From positions 310,001 to 374,000 of the forward strand of contig CP117875.1 of assembly GCA_028736075.1 (NCBI GenBank): 64,000 nt of DNA. The letters run 5' to 3'. A program made the position numbers and the translations under genes. Each line of letters starts with the position of its first letter. Position 1 is the first letter of the stretch. Origin of the DNA: Chryseobacterium sp. KACC 21268 (GTDB lineage: Bacteria > Bacteroidota > Bacteroidia > Flavobacteriales > Weeksellaceae). Shown here piece by piece: positions 9,269-18,753 of the stretch. Below the pieces are notes generated by a model. That model made no database searches, was not told the origin of the DNA, and saw nothing but the letters and a program-made list of their open reading frames with translations.

Positions 9269-9483
9269 AATAATACTTCTTTAATATAAAACCCAGCAAA
9301 TCATCAGTTACTGAGGTAACTAATTTTCCTGACTCGGTTGTTTTAATTTTTAATGAAGTAGAGTTTAATCTATACGCTGATTTTAGGTTTGTAAAAGTAA
9401 TAAAAAACTCAAAACAAAATGTTAATGAATTGTTAAACTTTCATATTTCTTTAATTTGATTCAAATATATTATAAAAGTTAAA

Positions 9484-9957
9484 TCAATTAAGTAGAACTA
9501 ATGGGATATTTATTGTGAAATTGATATTGAGTCCTTTCAGTTCTTTCCCATTGACACCTTCTTTATCGAGCGAAAATCCATATCCGCCAGTCAGATCTAA
9601 AATTCCAAAAAGACTGAAGCCAGCCTTGGGAGCGATGTATTTATTCGTGGCTTCTGCACCTAAAATGAAATAATGGGCGTGATAAAAGTCCACATTTTTC
9701 TGAAAATTTAACAAGAAATCAGCGTTCACTTTTGGCATGATCGCGAACTTACTATTAGCAGAACCCATCAATGCTGAGGCGCCAACGCGGAAAAGGACAT
9801 CATCATTGCTGAGGAAAAGCAACTTCCCTCCTATTTCCCCAAAACTTTGATTCTGATAGACGTAACCTGCTGTGATGAACTTATGCATTGTCAATTGTGA
9901 CTTAGCAAAACCACCGAAAGCCATTAATATAAATAGGATAAATATTTTTGATTTCAT
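9484..9957 (-). CDS. small secreted/outer-membrane protein of unknown function
   Basis: 157 residues with a signal peptide (about 1-19, ending FAKSQ). The mature part alternates hydrophobic and polar residues in short strands with many Gly and aromatic residues and ends on a hydrophobic strand (INFTINIPLVLLN), the look of a small outer-membrane beta-barrel. The start at ATG 9957 gives a clean signal peptide; the longer frame to 10071 has a non-signal extension. Function unknown. Confidence 0.75.
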   Translation of the reverse strand: MKSKIFILFILMAFGGFAKSQLTMHKFITAGYVYQNQSFGEIGGKLLFLSNDDVLFRVGASALMGSANSKFAIMPKVNADFLLNFQKNVDFYHAHYFILGAEATNKYIAPKAGFSLFGILDLTGGYGFSLDKEGVNGKELKGLNINFTINIPLVLLN

Positions 9958-10090
9958 TTTAGTAATCTTATTTACGACAAAAATAATAAAAGAGATGTTT
10001 GAAACAGAAGTTTGTTGAAAGAATATCGAGAAATAAAAAAACTGCTCCATCCAAAGACAAAGCAGTTTCATTATTTATACAAGAATCAGA

Positions 10091-11371
10091 TTAAAGTCCG
10101 AATTCTTTTTTGATATCATCTACTCGATCCAGTTTTTCCCAAGTGAAAAATTCCAGGTCTTTCAAAGTGATTTCGTTTTTAAGGCCTTTGTTGAAAGTTT
10201 TATCAGCTACATAGTATTCTTTCCCCATATGTCCGTAGGCTGCAGTCTCGATATAGATCGGATTTCTAAGCTTAAGGTTTTTCTCAACGGCGTAAGGTCT
10301 AAGGTCAAACAATTGCTGAACTTTTTTCGCCAATTCGCCATCGTTGATATCCAGTTTTGAAGTTCCGTAAGTATTGATGTAAAGCCCACAAGGTTCTGCC
10401 ACACCAATTGCATAAGAAACCTGCACCAAAACCTCATCTGCAACACCAGCTGCTACTAAGTTTTTTGCAATGTGTCTCGTTGCGTAAGCTGCACTTCTGT
10501 CCACTTTACTTGGATCTTTTCCAGAGAATGCACCACCTCCGTGAGCACCTTTCCCACCGTAAGTATCCACGATGATCTTTCTTCCCGTCAAACCCGTATC
10601 GCCGTGAGGACCACCTATCACAAATTTTCCAGTCGGGTTGATGTGATATTTGATGTCGCCGTTAAACAACTGCTGGATCTCAGGTTTTTGCTTAGCTTTG
10701 ATCTTAGGGATCAAGATCTCAATAATATCTCTTTTGATCTTCGCCAACATCGCTTCTTCGCTTCCGAAATCGTCGTGCTGCGTAGAAACGACGATGCTGT
10801 CGATTCTCACTGGTTTGTGGTCATCAGAATATTCAATTGTTACCTGAGATTTTGCATCGGGACGAAGGTAAGGAATCGCGGAACCATCTCTTCTTAGATC
10901 CGCTAATTCTTTAAGAATTTGATGAGCAAGATCCAAAGCCAAAGGCATATAATTCTCAGTTTCATTGGTCGCATAACCGAACATCATTCCCTGATCTCCA
11001 GCACCTTGAGCATTTGCTCTGGTCTCGAAATCGGTTTCATCCAAAGTTCTGTCGACACCTTGGTTGATATCCGGAGATTGCTCGTGGATCGCAGAGATCA
11101 CCCCACAAGAATCACCATTGAACATATATTCGCTTTTTGTGTAACCAATTTTGTTGATCACATTTCTTGCAATTTGCTGAACATCAAGATAAGCTTCTGA
11201 CTTCACCTCACCTGCCAAAACCACCTGACCTGTTGTCACAAGCGTTTCGCAAGCTACTTTTGAGTTTTTGTCGTAAGCTAAAAAATGGTCGATAAGCGCA
11301 TCAGAGATCTGATCGGCTACTTTATCAGGATGTCCTTCAGAAACTGATTCGGACGTAAATAAATAAGACAT
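10091..11371 (-). CDS. metK: S-adenosylmethionine synthetase
   Basis: Makes SAM from methionine and ATP. 426 residues, with the family's N-terminal [20 protein letters not shown], the ATP-binding loop [20 protein letters not shown] and the [19 protein letters not shown] segment all intact. It has a long 5' leader (about 140 bases from the predicted promoter) that contains a SAM-II-like pseudoknot, so its expression is predicted to be repressed by its own product. It is separated from the convergent-free upstream gene oxyR, which ends 200 bases away. Confidence 0.97.
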   Translation of the reverse strand: MSYLFTSESVSEGHPDKVADQISDALIDHFLAYDKNSKVACETLVTTGQVVLAGEVKSEAYLDVQQIARNVINKIGYTKSEYMFNGDSCGVISAIHEQSPDINQGVDRTLDETDFETRANAQGAGDQGMMFGYATNETENYMPLALDLAHQILKELADLRRDGSAIPYLRPDAKSQVTIEYSDDHKPVRIDSIVVSTQHDDFGSEEAMLAKIKRDIIEILIPKIKAKQKPEIQQLFNGDIKYHINPTGKFVIGGPHGDTGLTGRKIIVDTYGGKGAHGGGAFSGKDPSKVDRSAAYATRHIAKNLVAAGVADEVLVQVSYAIGVAEPCGLYINTYGTSKLDINDGELAKKVQQLFDLRPYAVEKNLKLRNPIYIETAAYGHMGKEYYVADKTFNKGLKNEITLKDLEFFTWEKLDRVDDIKKEFGL

Positions 11372-11447
11372 AAATTATTCCTTTTTATATTAAATTTTTG
11401 AGGTAAAACAATGATTGTTTAAAAAAGGAACTAAAAGAGAAAAAAAT

Positions 11448-11496
11448 CTGTTTTAGCATTTTTTATTGAGGTTGCAATCAGTCAAAGTTCTCCTCC
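11448..11496 (-). promoter_or_regulatory. SAM-II-like riboswitch in the metK leader
   Basis: Read on the minus strand: stem GAGG (11495-11492) / CCTC (11471-11468) encloses a 20-base loop ending ATTGCAA, followed by AATGCTAAAACAG. The loop CTG (11481-11479) can pair with the tail CAG (11450-11448), making an H-type pseudoknot. Stem, loop length, the ATTGCAA loop end and the GCTAAAA tail all match the SAM-II (SAM-alpha) class as I remember it. Downstream, CTAAAA (11456-11451) can instead pair with TTTTAG (11436-11431), a possible switch. Position before metK supports the call. Confidence 0.72.
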
Positions 11497-11516
11497 GTTT
11501 ATTCAAAAATCGACTG

Positions 11517-11547
11517 CAAATTTACAAACTAATTTTTAGATTTCAAA
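11517..11547 (-). promoter_or_regulatory. predicted metK promoter
   Basis: On the minus strand TTTG (11547-11544), a 19-base spacer and TAAATTTG (11524-11517): an exact Bacteroidota sigma-ABfr consensus. It lies just upstream of the SAM-II-like element and predicts a leader of about 140 bases before metK. Confidence 0.75.
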
Positions 11548-11574
11548 ATCAATTCCTATGAAGCCAGTATGAAT

Positions 11575-12525
11575 TTATTCAGGTTTGACGCTTTTATAAT
11601 TTTCACGGTCTTTGTAGAAATTAAGTTTCTGTTCCATAGATGTTCGGATCTCAGAAATCAACTCATCAATGATCTTTTGTTTGTAGGTCGGCTTGTAGTA
11701 GATCAAACTGATCTCTCTGTAAGGGAAAGGCTTGATGAATCTGGAAACTTTTTCTTTTTGTTCTGATGATAATTGCTGAACGCCGATCTCAGAAAGGATG
11801 GTAATTCCGCCAACTTTATCCACCATTTGGATCAAAGTATTTACATTCGAAGCCAAGAATTCCAAGTTTTTCGGCTTCAAAGAATTTTCTTTCAGATGAC
11901 AGATATTTTCGAATTGCGTTCTCAGGCAATTGCCTTCTTCCAAAAGCCAAACTTTGTTCACATCAATATCTTCCGGAACCACGAAGCAATCTTTCTTTTG
12001 CCCAGACTCTGTTCCAGAGTACAACATCAATTCTTCATTAAACAAAAAGTCCTGATAAAACTCATCCGCCGCAGAATATGGTGTTGATATAATTCCTGCA
12101 TCCAACTCTCCAGATTTTAAAGACTTGATAATGCTTTCCGTCGTCATCTCTTTGATATTCAATTCGATCTGTGGATTTTTTTGAAGAAAACTAAAGATCT
12201 CGTTTGGAAGGACATAGGTCGAAACCGTCGGAATGATCCCAAGATTAAGTTTTCCAGCCAAGATATTATTCAGAAAATTAGCCTTGTTGCGCAGTTCCAT
12301 CACAGCATCGATGATCTTTTGAGCTTCTTTGATGAGTTCGCCACCGGCATCTGTCGTCCTGATCGGATGTGTGGTCCTGTCAAATATCTTAACATCCAGC
12401 TCATCTTCAAACTTTTGGATCATTGCACTCAAAGTAGGCTGAGTGATAAAACAGGCTTGTGCAGCTTTGCCAAAATGTTTATATTTATCTACTGCAATCA
12501 AATATTCTAACTGTTGGATATTCAC
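11575..12525 (-). CDS. oxyR: LysR-family hydrogen-peroxide sensor OxyR
   Basis: 316 residues: N-terminal winged helix-turn-helix (1-60) and a LysR substrate domain (about 90-300). The redox cysteines are present as C200 and C209 in EEGNCLRTQFENICH, the same spacing type as E. coli OxyR, so it should form a disulfide on H2O2 exposure. It is divergent from the catalase gene katA, its classic target. The family is a direct transcriptional activator or repressor of peroxide defence genes. Confidence 0.95.
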   Translation of the reverse strand: MNIQQLEYLIAVDKYKHFGKAAQACFITQPTLSAMIQKFEDELDVKIFDRTTHPIRTTDAGGELIKEAQKIIDAVMELRNKANFLNNILAGKLNLGIIPTVSTYVLPNEIFSFLQKNPQIELNIKEMTTESIIKSLKSGELDAGIISTPYSAADEFYQDFLFNEELMLYSGTESGQKKDCFVVPEDIDVNKVWLLEEGNCLRTQFENICHLKENSLKPKNLEFLASNVNTLIQMVDKVGGITILSEIGVQQLSSEQKEKVSRFIKPFPYREISLIYYKPTYKQKIIDELISEIRTSMEQKLNFYKDRENYKSVKPE

Positions 12526-12550
12526 GACTTGTAATTTATTTTATCTATGA

Positions 12551-12558
12551 CAAATATA
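12551..12558 (-). promoter_or_regulatory. predicted oxyR -7 element
   Basis: TATATTTG on the minus strand matches the Bacteroidota -7 consensus TAnnTTTG, 26 bases upstream of the oxyR start. No convincing -33 TTTG is seen at the usual distance. Confidence 0.5.
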
Positions 12559-12584
12559 CTTATTAATTTGTTTCATAAATAAGT
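12558..12584. promoter_or_regulatory. dyad in the oxyR-katA intergenic region (candidate OxyR operator)
   Basis: Inverted repeat ACTTATT (12558-12564) / AATAAGT (12578-12584) with a 13-base spacer, between the divergent oxyR and katA. It overlaps the edge of the predicted oxyR -7 element, as an autoregulatory operator would. The identity of the binding protein is inferred from location only. Confidence 0.4.
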
Positions 12585-12635
12585 TTTTTTATCGAATTTA
12601 GCTTTAAAATATCATACATCAATAAAATCTGAAAT

Positions 12636-14126
12636 ATGGAAAACAAAAAAAAACTCACCAATTCTGTAGGCGCTCCCTATTATGAGCATCAGGATTCACA
12701 GACTGTTGGCCCACGCGGTCCGGTTCTGCTACAGGATTTCATTCTTCAGGAAAATCTTGCGCATTTTGTAAGAGAGAGAATTCCCGAAAGAATCGTTCAC
12801 GCCAAAGGTTCTGGTGCGTACGGGACTTTTACGGTGACACAAGACATCAGTCATTTGACAAGAGCAAAAATATTTTCCCAAGTTGGAAACTCTTGCAAAA
12901 TGTTTGCAAGATTCTCAACCGTTGGTGGCGAAATGGGAAGCGCCGATACAGAAAGAGACCCAAGAGGTTTCGCTTTGAAATTTTATACCGAAGACGGAAA
13001 TTGGGATCTGGTTGGAAACAACACGCCGGTTTTCTTTATTAAGGATGCTAAGAAATTCCCAGACTTCATTCATACTCAAAAACGTGTTCCGAAAACCAAT
13101 CTGAAAAGCAAAACAATGGTTTGGGATTTCTGGTCTTTGAATCCGGAATCGCTTCATCAAGTTTTGATCTTAATGTCAGACAGAGGAACACCTCACGGAT
13201 ACAGACATATGCACGGATTCGGAAGCCACACTTTTTCTTTGATCAATGCAAACAATGAAAGAACTTGGGTCAAATTCCATTTCAAAACGCAACAAGGCAT
13301 CAAAAACTTCACAGATGATGAAGCCACAAAAATGAAAGGCGAAAACCCAGATTTCTCACAAGAAGATCTGGTGAATGAGATCGAGGCTGGAAATTTCCCA
13401 AAATGGAAACTTTACATCCAAACAATGACCGAAGAGCAAGCGAAAGAATGGCGTTGGAATCCTTTCGACGTCACGAAAGTTTGGTTCCAAGACGAATTCC
13501 CATTGCAAGAAGTTGGCGTGATGGAACTGAATGAAGTGCCAAGAAATTATTTCGTTCACGTAGAACAATCTGCTTTTGCACCAAGCCATTTGGTGGACGG
13601 CATCAGTTTTTCTCCAGACAAAATGTTGCAAGGAAGATTATTCTCCTATGCCGATGCACACAGATATAGATTGGGTGTTAATTCTCATCAACTGGAAGTT
13701 AACAAATGTCCTTTCGCAGTGAACAATTTCCAAAGAGCAGGACATATGGCAGACGATTCTGACTATGGCGACAAACCAAACTATTTCCCAAACAGTTTCA
13801 GCGATGTGGAACCTACGGAATCTTACAAGAATTTGGAATATGATCTGGACAATTCCCGCGTTGCCCATTTCGACAGAAATCAAAATGATGATGACCATTA
13901 CACGCAGCCTGGATTGTTTTATACTAAAGCTTTAGACCAAGAAGCGAGAACGGCTTTGGTAAACAACATCGTTGGTCATCTCGGCGGTGTTGATGGACCA
14001 AAACGTGACGAGATCATCAACCGCCAGCTTTGTCATTTCTTCCGAGCGAACATCGAGCTTGGAATGAGAGTGGCTCAAGGAATTGGTGTCAACATCGATA
14101 CTAATATGATGAATCACACCAAATAA
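12636..14126 (+). CDS. katA: heme catalase
   Basis: Dismutates hydrogen peroxide to water and oxygen. 496 residues, a typical clade-3 small-subunit catalase. Catalytic His55 and Asn128 and the heme-ligand Tyr338 (in RLFSYADAHRYRLG) are all present, as is the substrate-channel region around VGNNTPVFF. No signal peptide, so cytoplasmic. It is divergent from oxyR and is predicted to be induced through it. A strong terminator follows. Confidence 0.97.
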   Translation: MENKKKLTNSVGAPYYEHQDSQTVGPRGPVLLQDFILQENLAHFVRERIPERIVHAKGSGAYGTFTVTQDISHLTRAKIFSQVGNSCKMFARFSTVGGEMGSADTERDPRGFALKFYTEDGNWDLVGNNTPVFFIKDAKKFPDFIHTQKRVPKTNLKSKTMVWDFWSLNPESLHQVLILMSDRGTPHGYRHMHGFGSHTFSLINANNERTWVKFHFKTQQGIKNFTDDEATKMKGENPDFSQEDLVNEIEAGNFPKWKLYIQTMTEEQAKEWRWNPFDVTKVWFQDEFPLQEVGVMELNEVPRNYFVHVEQSAFAPSHLVDGISFSPDKMLQGRLFSYADAHRYRLGVNSHQLEVNKCPFAVNNFQRAGHMADDSDYGDKPNYFPNSFSDVEPTESYKNLEYDLDNSRVAHFDRNQNDDDHYTQPGLFYTKALDQEARTALVNNIVGHLGGVDGPKRDEIINRQLCHFFRANIELGMRVAQGIGVNIDTNMMNHTK

Positions 14127-14170
14127 ACTTTGGGATTATAGAAAAATAAAACATAGACAATTAAAATAGA

Positions 14171-14200
14171 ACCTTCCGCCTTTTTTCGGAAGGTTTTTTT
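14171..14200 (+). terminator. terminator after katA
   Basis: Perfect 8-bp stem ACCTTCCG / CGGAAGGT with an 8-base T-rich loop followed by a T tract. Confidence 0.88.
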
Positions 14201-14282
14201 ATTAACATTAATGTCACATTCAAAATAAAGTAAATTTTATGAAAAGTTCATAAATTGAAAGTTTAAATTAATTTATAAGTAA

Positions 14283-15893
14283 ATGAAAAGAATTTTTACC
14301 TCATTAATCGCAACCGCGGCGCCTTTATTTGTAATGTCTCAAAATGTTAATATCAATATTTTGAAGGACATAAATCCAGGCTCAGAAGGCTCATCAATCT
14401 CACAATTAAAAACCTTTGGAAACAAACTCTATTTCTCTGCCGATGATGGCATTCACGAAAATGAACTTTGGGTTACAGACGGCACCAGCACAGGAACTAG
14501 ACTTGTGAAAGACATCAATCCAACTGGAAATTCAGGCATTGTAGAACTCACAGAAGCAGGCGGAAAATTGGTATTCAGTGCGTTCGACGGAAGCACCGGA
14601 ATCGAATTGTGGGTGACCGATGGAACAGAAGCAGGAACCAAACTACTAAAAGATATTTATCCAGGCGAATCAAGTTCCGTTGCCTTGAATTTTAAACAAT
14701 ACGGGAACAGAGCAATCTTTGTTGCCAATGACGGCACTCACGGTGAAGAAGTTTGGATCACAGATGGTACAGAAGCAGGAACGTATATGATAAAAGACAT
14801 TGCGCCAGGAAGCGAAAGTTCCTATTCATCTGACTTTACAGAATACAAAGGCAAAATATACTTCCAGGCCAGCAATGGAATCGATGGTTGGGAACTTTGG
14901 ACCACAGACGGCACAGAAGCAGGAACTTATATGGTGAAAGATATTTTCGCGGGCTCAGACTCTTCGCCAAGAAGATTTAAAGTTTTCAACGACAAACTTT
15001 TCTTCCGAGCAGATGACGAAAACGGTGATGAACTTTGGGTGACAGACGGAACCGAAGCGGGAACTTTGCTTGTGAAAGACATCAATCCAACCGAAGGATC
15101 AAGCATCAACGAATTTGTTGAGATCAATGGAAGATTATGCTTCAGAGCGACTGATGGCGTTCACGGTGCTGAACTTTGGACCACAGACGGCACAGAAGCT
15201 GGGACAGTTCTTGTGAAAGACATTAATCCTGGAGGTGCAGATTCTTTCCCAGGAGCGTTGACGGTTTTCAACGACAAAGTTTATTTCCAGGCAACAGACG
15301 GCGTGCATTCAGAAGAACTTTGGGTGAGTGACGGAACGCCGAACGGAACTTATATGGTAAAAGACATCAATCCAGATAGTTATTCTGCACCAAACTTCTT
15401 TGCCACCTTCAAAGACAAATTGTTCTTTGTGGCCATAGATGGAAGCAACGGCAGCGAACTGTGGATGACAGACGGTTCAGAAAATGGAACTGTAAAATTG
15501 ACACCACCAAATGCGACCGAACCAAGCCCTTTATATTTCCTACCGTTCTTCACAGAATTTAACAATGAGTTGTTTTTCAAAGCTGAATTTGACGATCAAG
15601 GCGTGGAACTCTGGAAACTTTCTCTCGGAGAATTAAATGTTACCGATGTTCAAAAATCGCTTACCATTCAGATTTATCCGAATCCTGTGCAATCAGAATT
15701 GAAAGTTCAAACGGCCAACAAGGAAATCATCGACCAACTTTCTATCTACGGATTAGACGGAAAATTAATTAAAACAAGCCATCCTAAAAGCAACAATCCA
15801 GCGATCAATGTTTCTCAACTTTCAAAAGGAACTTACCTTCTCGAAGTTCAGACATCGAAAGGAAAAACAAATAAGAAGTTCATTAAAAATTAA
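14283..15893 (+). CDS. T9SS-exported ELWxxDGT-repeat protein
   Basis: 536 residues: signal peptide (about 1-19), eight repeats of roughly 46 residues each carrying an E-L/V-W-x-x-D-G-T/S motif followed by x-x-G-T (first ELWVTDGTSTGT, last ELWMTDGSENGT), a ninth degenerate copy, then a type A Por-secretion sorting domain (about 455-536) with IYPNPV and GTYLLEVQTSKG ending KKFIKN. The repeat array is probably a beta-propeller-like surface domain. The protein should be secreted by the type IX system. Molecular function unknown. Confidence 0.9.
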   Translation: MKRIFTSLIATAAPLFVMSQNVNINILKDINPGSEGSSISQLKTFGNKLYFSADDGIHENELWVTDGTSTGTRLVKDINPTGNSGIVELTEAGGKLVFSAFDGSTGIELWVTDGTEAGTKLLKDIYPGESSSVALNFKQYGNRAIFVANDGTHGEEVWITDGTEAGTYMIKDIAPGSESSYSSDFTEYKGKIYFQASNGIDGWELWTTDGTEAGTYMVKDIFAGSDSSPRRFKVFNDKLFFRADDENGDELWVTDGTEAGTLLVKDINPTEGSSINEFVEINGRLCFRATDGVHGAELWTTDGTEAGTVLVKDINPGGADSFPGALTVFNDKVYFQATDGVHSEELWVSDGTPNGTYMVKDINPDSYSAPNFFATFKDKLFFVAIDGSNGSELWMTDGSENGTVKLTPPNATEPSPLYFLPFFTEFNNELFFKAEFDDQGVELWKLSLGELNVTDVQKSLTIQIYPNPVQSELKVQTANKEIIDQLSIYGLDGKLIKTSHPKSNNPAINVSQLSKGTYLLEVQTSKGKTNKKFIKN

Positions 15894-15916
15894 TTCTTTG
15901 CTTTTTTAAAATCTAA

Positions 15917-15949
15917 AATCAGTCTCAATCTTAGAGGCTGATTTTTTTT
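15917..15949 (+). terminator. terminator after the ELWxxDGT-repeat gene
   Basis: Stem AATCAGTCTC / GAGGCTGATT (one G-T pair) with a 7-base loop and a following run of eight T. Confidence 0.85.
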
Positions 15950-16023
15950 GATCATCAAACAAAGGCTAATTGATTTATATTTAACCATATATTTTCTATA
16001 TTCGCTTCCCTATAATTTTATTT

Positions 16024-16917
16024 ATGACAAAATTTTTATTCTCTGTAGCCACTGCTTTTTTATCAATTTCAATATCTGCACAACAACAAAAAATATCTTT
16101 TGAAACGTCCGAAGGTTACAATCTCGGAACCGTTATCGGACAAAAAGAATGGACTGTGAAAACGGATAATGTTCCGAATAATAATTTCAAAGTTGTATCT
16201 GGAAATGCGACCGATGGCAATAATTCTGTGGAAGTGACAAGCACAGACGACTACACAGGAAATATGACTTACCTCTTCAAAAAAATCCCAGAATACAACA
16301 GACTTTCGGTTTCTGCAGATATAAAGCTGGAAAAATTGGAGAGTTCCGAATATTATATGCTGTCATTATATTATAACAACAATGGGAATTATTCTTGGGC
16401 TGGAGGATTCAATTTTTTAATCAGTGGAAATTTTTATGCTGATAATGATCTCAATTTTCAAGCTCTCGGAACGTGGATTCCAGGAAAATGGTATAATTTA
16501 AAAATCGAAATCGACCACGTTACTGAAAAAAACATCAAATATTATCTTGACAATCAATTGGTCCACACTTCCGCACTCAGTTCTAAAGTTGTGAGAGTGA
16601 ATGATTTGAATTTTGAATTTGATAATGACGGCAGTGGTTTTATCGTCGATAACATCATCATAAAAGATATGGATCAATTGGCTGTGAACGAAATCAACAA
16701 AACCAAGATCAGTATTTTCCCAAATCCAAGTTCAGATTTCATTAATATTAAGTCTGACGAAGAAATCAAATCACTCAAAATTTATGACGTCAAAGGTTCA
16801 TTAATAAAATCTGACAACACTTCGAAAATCGATATTTCTGCTTTCCCAAAAGGAAACTACATCATTTCCATCGAAACAAAATCTGGAACTGAAACTAAAA
16901 AATTCATCAAAAACTAA
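16024..16917 (+). CDS. T9SS-exported protein with LamG/concanavalin-like domain
   Basis: 297 residues: signal peptide (about 1-19, ending ISAQQQ), a beta-rich LamG/concanavalin-like region (about 20-220; YYLDNQLVH is typical of such domains) and a type A T9SS sorting domain (about 225-297) with ISIFPNPSSDFI and KKFIKN at the end. Likely a secreted or cell-surface binding protein. It follows the ELWxxDGT gene, from which it is separated by a terminator, so the two are independently transcribed. Confidence 0.85.
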   Translation: MTKFLFSVATAFLSISISAQQQKISFETSEGYNLGTVIGQKEWTVKTDNVPNNNFKVVSGNATDGNNSVEVTSTDDYTGNMTYLFKKIPEYNRLSVSADIKLEKLESSEYYMLSLYYNNNGNYSWAGGFNFLISGNFYADNDLNFQALGTWIPGKWYNLKIEIDHVTEKNIKYYLDNQLVHTSALSSKVVRVNDLNFEFDNDGSGFIVDNIIIKDMDQLAVNEINKTKISIFPNPSSDFINIKSDEEIKSLKIYDVKGSLIKSDNTSKIDISAFPKGNYIISIETKSGTETKKFIKN

Positions 16918-16942
16918 GCACTAAATTTTTGATTTTCAATAC

Positions 16943-16970
16943 AAGCTATCAATTAAATGATGGCTTTTTT
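16943..16970 (+). terminator. terminator after the second T9SS substrate gene
   Basis: Stem AAGCTATC / GATGGCTT (one G-T pair), 8-base loop, T6 tail. Confidence 0.75.
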
Positions 16971-16995
16971 AATTTCTTATCGATAATTTTTTCAT

Positions 16996-17003
16996 TACTT
17001 TTG
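16996..17003 (+). promoter_or_regulatory. predicted recJ -7 element, near-leaderless start
   Basis: TACTTTTG matches TAnnTTTG and ends only five bases before the recJ ATG at 17009, predicting a leaderless or nearly leaderless mRNA. No clear TTTG -33 element. Confidence 0.55.
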
Positions 17004-17008
17004 TAGCT

Positions 17009-18721
17009 ATGAGTCAAAAATGGATCTATAAACCCGAGCCGGACGAAGAAATTGTTGATGGATTAATTTCTTCTATTGGTTTTGGAACTTTAGAGTCCAA
17101 GATCTTGGTAATGCGTGGCATCGATAATTATCAAAAAGCCCGCGAATTCTTCAAACCAAACGGCACAGACATCCACAATCCTTTCTTGATGGCCGATATG
17201 CAAAAAGCGGTCGAACGCATTGCAACGTCGATAGAAAACGGCGAAAAAATATTGGTTTACGGCGATTATGATGTGGACGGAACCACTTCCGTGGCTTTGA
17301 TGTACTTGTACCTCAGCAAAATCGTTGATAAAAAATATTTAGATTTTTATATCCCAGACAGAAATGTCGAAGGGTACGGGATTTCCGACGAAGGAATTGA
17401 CTTTGCAAGAGACAACGGATTTTCGTTGATCATCGCTTTGGATTGCGGGATCAAATCTGTGGACAAAATAGATTATGCCAATTCTGTAGGTGTGGATTTC
17501 ATCATTTGTGACCACCATTTACCAGGCGAAAAACTCCCGAATGCCGTTGCTGTTCTGGATCCGAAAAGAAAAGACTGCCGATATCCTTACAAGGAATTGA
17601 GTGGTTGTGGCGTTGGTTTCAAACTTTGTCAAGGTCTTAACACGATCTATAAAATCCCGGAAAGCGAATTGTTTGAATTGACAGATTTGCTAGCCATAAG
17701 TATTGCTTCAGACATCGTGGCGATGACCGGTGAGAATCGCGTTTTGGCGATGCAAGGTTTGAAATTCCTTAGAAAAACCAGAAAATTTGGTTTAAGACTT
17801 TTGATTCCGGAAGAGAAATTAGCACATTTCGAAATTTCAAATATCGTTTTTGACATTGCTCCGAAGATCAACGCGGCTGGCAGAATTTCGCACGCAAAAG
17901 CTTCGGTTGAACTAATGATCTCAGACAACCTGAAACAGGCGCAACAAATGGTTGAAAACATCATCAACCTGAATGATGAACGCCGGGAAATGGACATCAA
18001 CATCACACAATCGGCGATGAATCAAGCCTTGGAAATGCATAAAACACAACGCTACTCCACCATTGTTTACGACCCGATTTGGAACAAAGGTGTGATTGGA
18101 ATCGTTGCTTCCAGATTGATTGAAAATTACTTCAAACCGACCTTGGTCTTCACCGAAGGAAATAATGGCGAAATGGTTGCCTCGGCGAGATCTGTTTCGG
18201 ATTTTGACATTCATAAAGCTTTGGAATTCTGTTCCGATTTGTTTATGAAATTTGGCGGCCATCAGGCGGCCGCAGGACTTTCTATGGAAAAGGAAAAGTT
18301 TGAGGAATTTAAAATACGATTTGAAGATTACGTTAAAACTAATATTCAGGAACATCAGAAGGAACCGACAATCTATGTTGACAGCGTTGTGAATCCGGAA
18401 GATTTGAATCGGGAATTCATTAATTTCCATAGAAAACTGGCACCTTTTGGACCTCAAAATATGAAGCCCGTTCTAGTACTCAAAAATGTGAAGGTCAATG
18501 GCTACGTCAGGTTGATGGGGAAAGAAAGCACACATCTCAAATTCAATATCTTACAGCCTTCAAATGGTAGAAATATAGAATGTGTAGGATTTCGATTTGG
18601 CCAATTTGTCGAAGATTTTAAAACTAAATCTTTCGATTTGGCGTTCACCATCGAGGAAAATCATTGGAAAGGAAACGTATCGCATTTCTTGAATATTAGA
18701 GATGTGAATTTCAGAGATTAA
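17009..18721 (+). CDS. recJ: single-stranded-DNA-specific exonuclease RecJ
   Basis: 5'-3' single-strand exonuclease in recombination and mismatch repair. 570 residues with DHH-family motif I DYDVDGTTS (86-94), motif DHH (168-170), a DHHA1 domain with GGHQAAAG (about 415-422) and the C-terminal OB-like domain. All catalytic aspartates and histidines are present. It stands alone between T9SS substrates and a convergent gene. Confidence 0.96.
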   Translation: MSQKWIYKPEPDEEIVDGLISSIGFGTLESKILVMRGIDNYQKAREFFKPNGTDIHNPFLMADMQKAVERIATSIENGEKILVYGDYDVDGTTSVALMYLYLSKIVDKKYLDFYIPDRNVEGYGISDEGIDFARDNGFSLIIALDCGIKSVDKIDYANSVGVDFIICDHHLPGEKLPNAVAVLDPKRKDCRYPYKELSGCGVGFKLCQGLNTIYKIPESELFELTDLLAISIASDIVAMTGENRVLAMQGLKFLRKTRKFGLRLLIPEEKLAHFEISNIVFDIAPKINAAGRISHAKASVELMISDNLKQAQQMVENIINLNDERREMDINITQSAMNQALEMHKTQRYSTIVYDPIWNKGVIGIVASRLIENYFKPTLVFTEGNNGEMVASARSVSDFDIHKALEFCSDLFMKFGGHQAAAGLSMEKEKFEEFKIRFEDYVKTNIQEHQKEPTIYVDSVVNPEDLNREFINFHRKLAPFGPQNMKPVLVLKNVKVNGYVRLMGKESTHLKFNILQPSNGRNIECVGFRFGQFVEDFKTKSFDLAFTIEENHWKGNVSHFLNIRDVNFRD

Positions 18722-18727
18722 AATATA

Positions 18728-18753
18728 AACGCCTCCAATTGGAAGCGTTTTTT
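18728..18753. terminator. hairpin terminator after recJ
   Basis: Near-perfect palindrome AACGCCTCC-AATT-GGAAGCGTT with a T6 tail, between convergent recJ and the secreted protein gene whose stop it touches. Confidence 0.8.

Noticed and set aside
9269-9483. Possible ncRNA in the 215-base gap before the sigma gene
   Set aside because: AT-rich, no stable long hairpin or known RNA motif seen; probably just promoter DNA.
17921-18457. 178-codon frame antisense to recJ
   Set aside because: Shadow of a complete RecJ.
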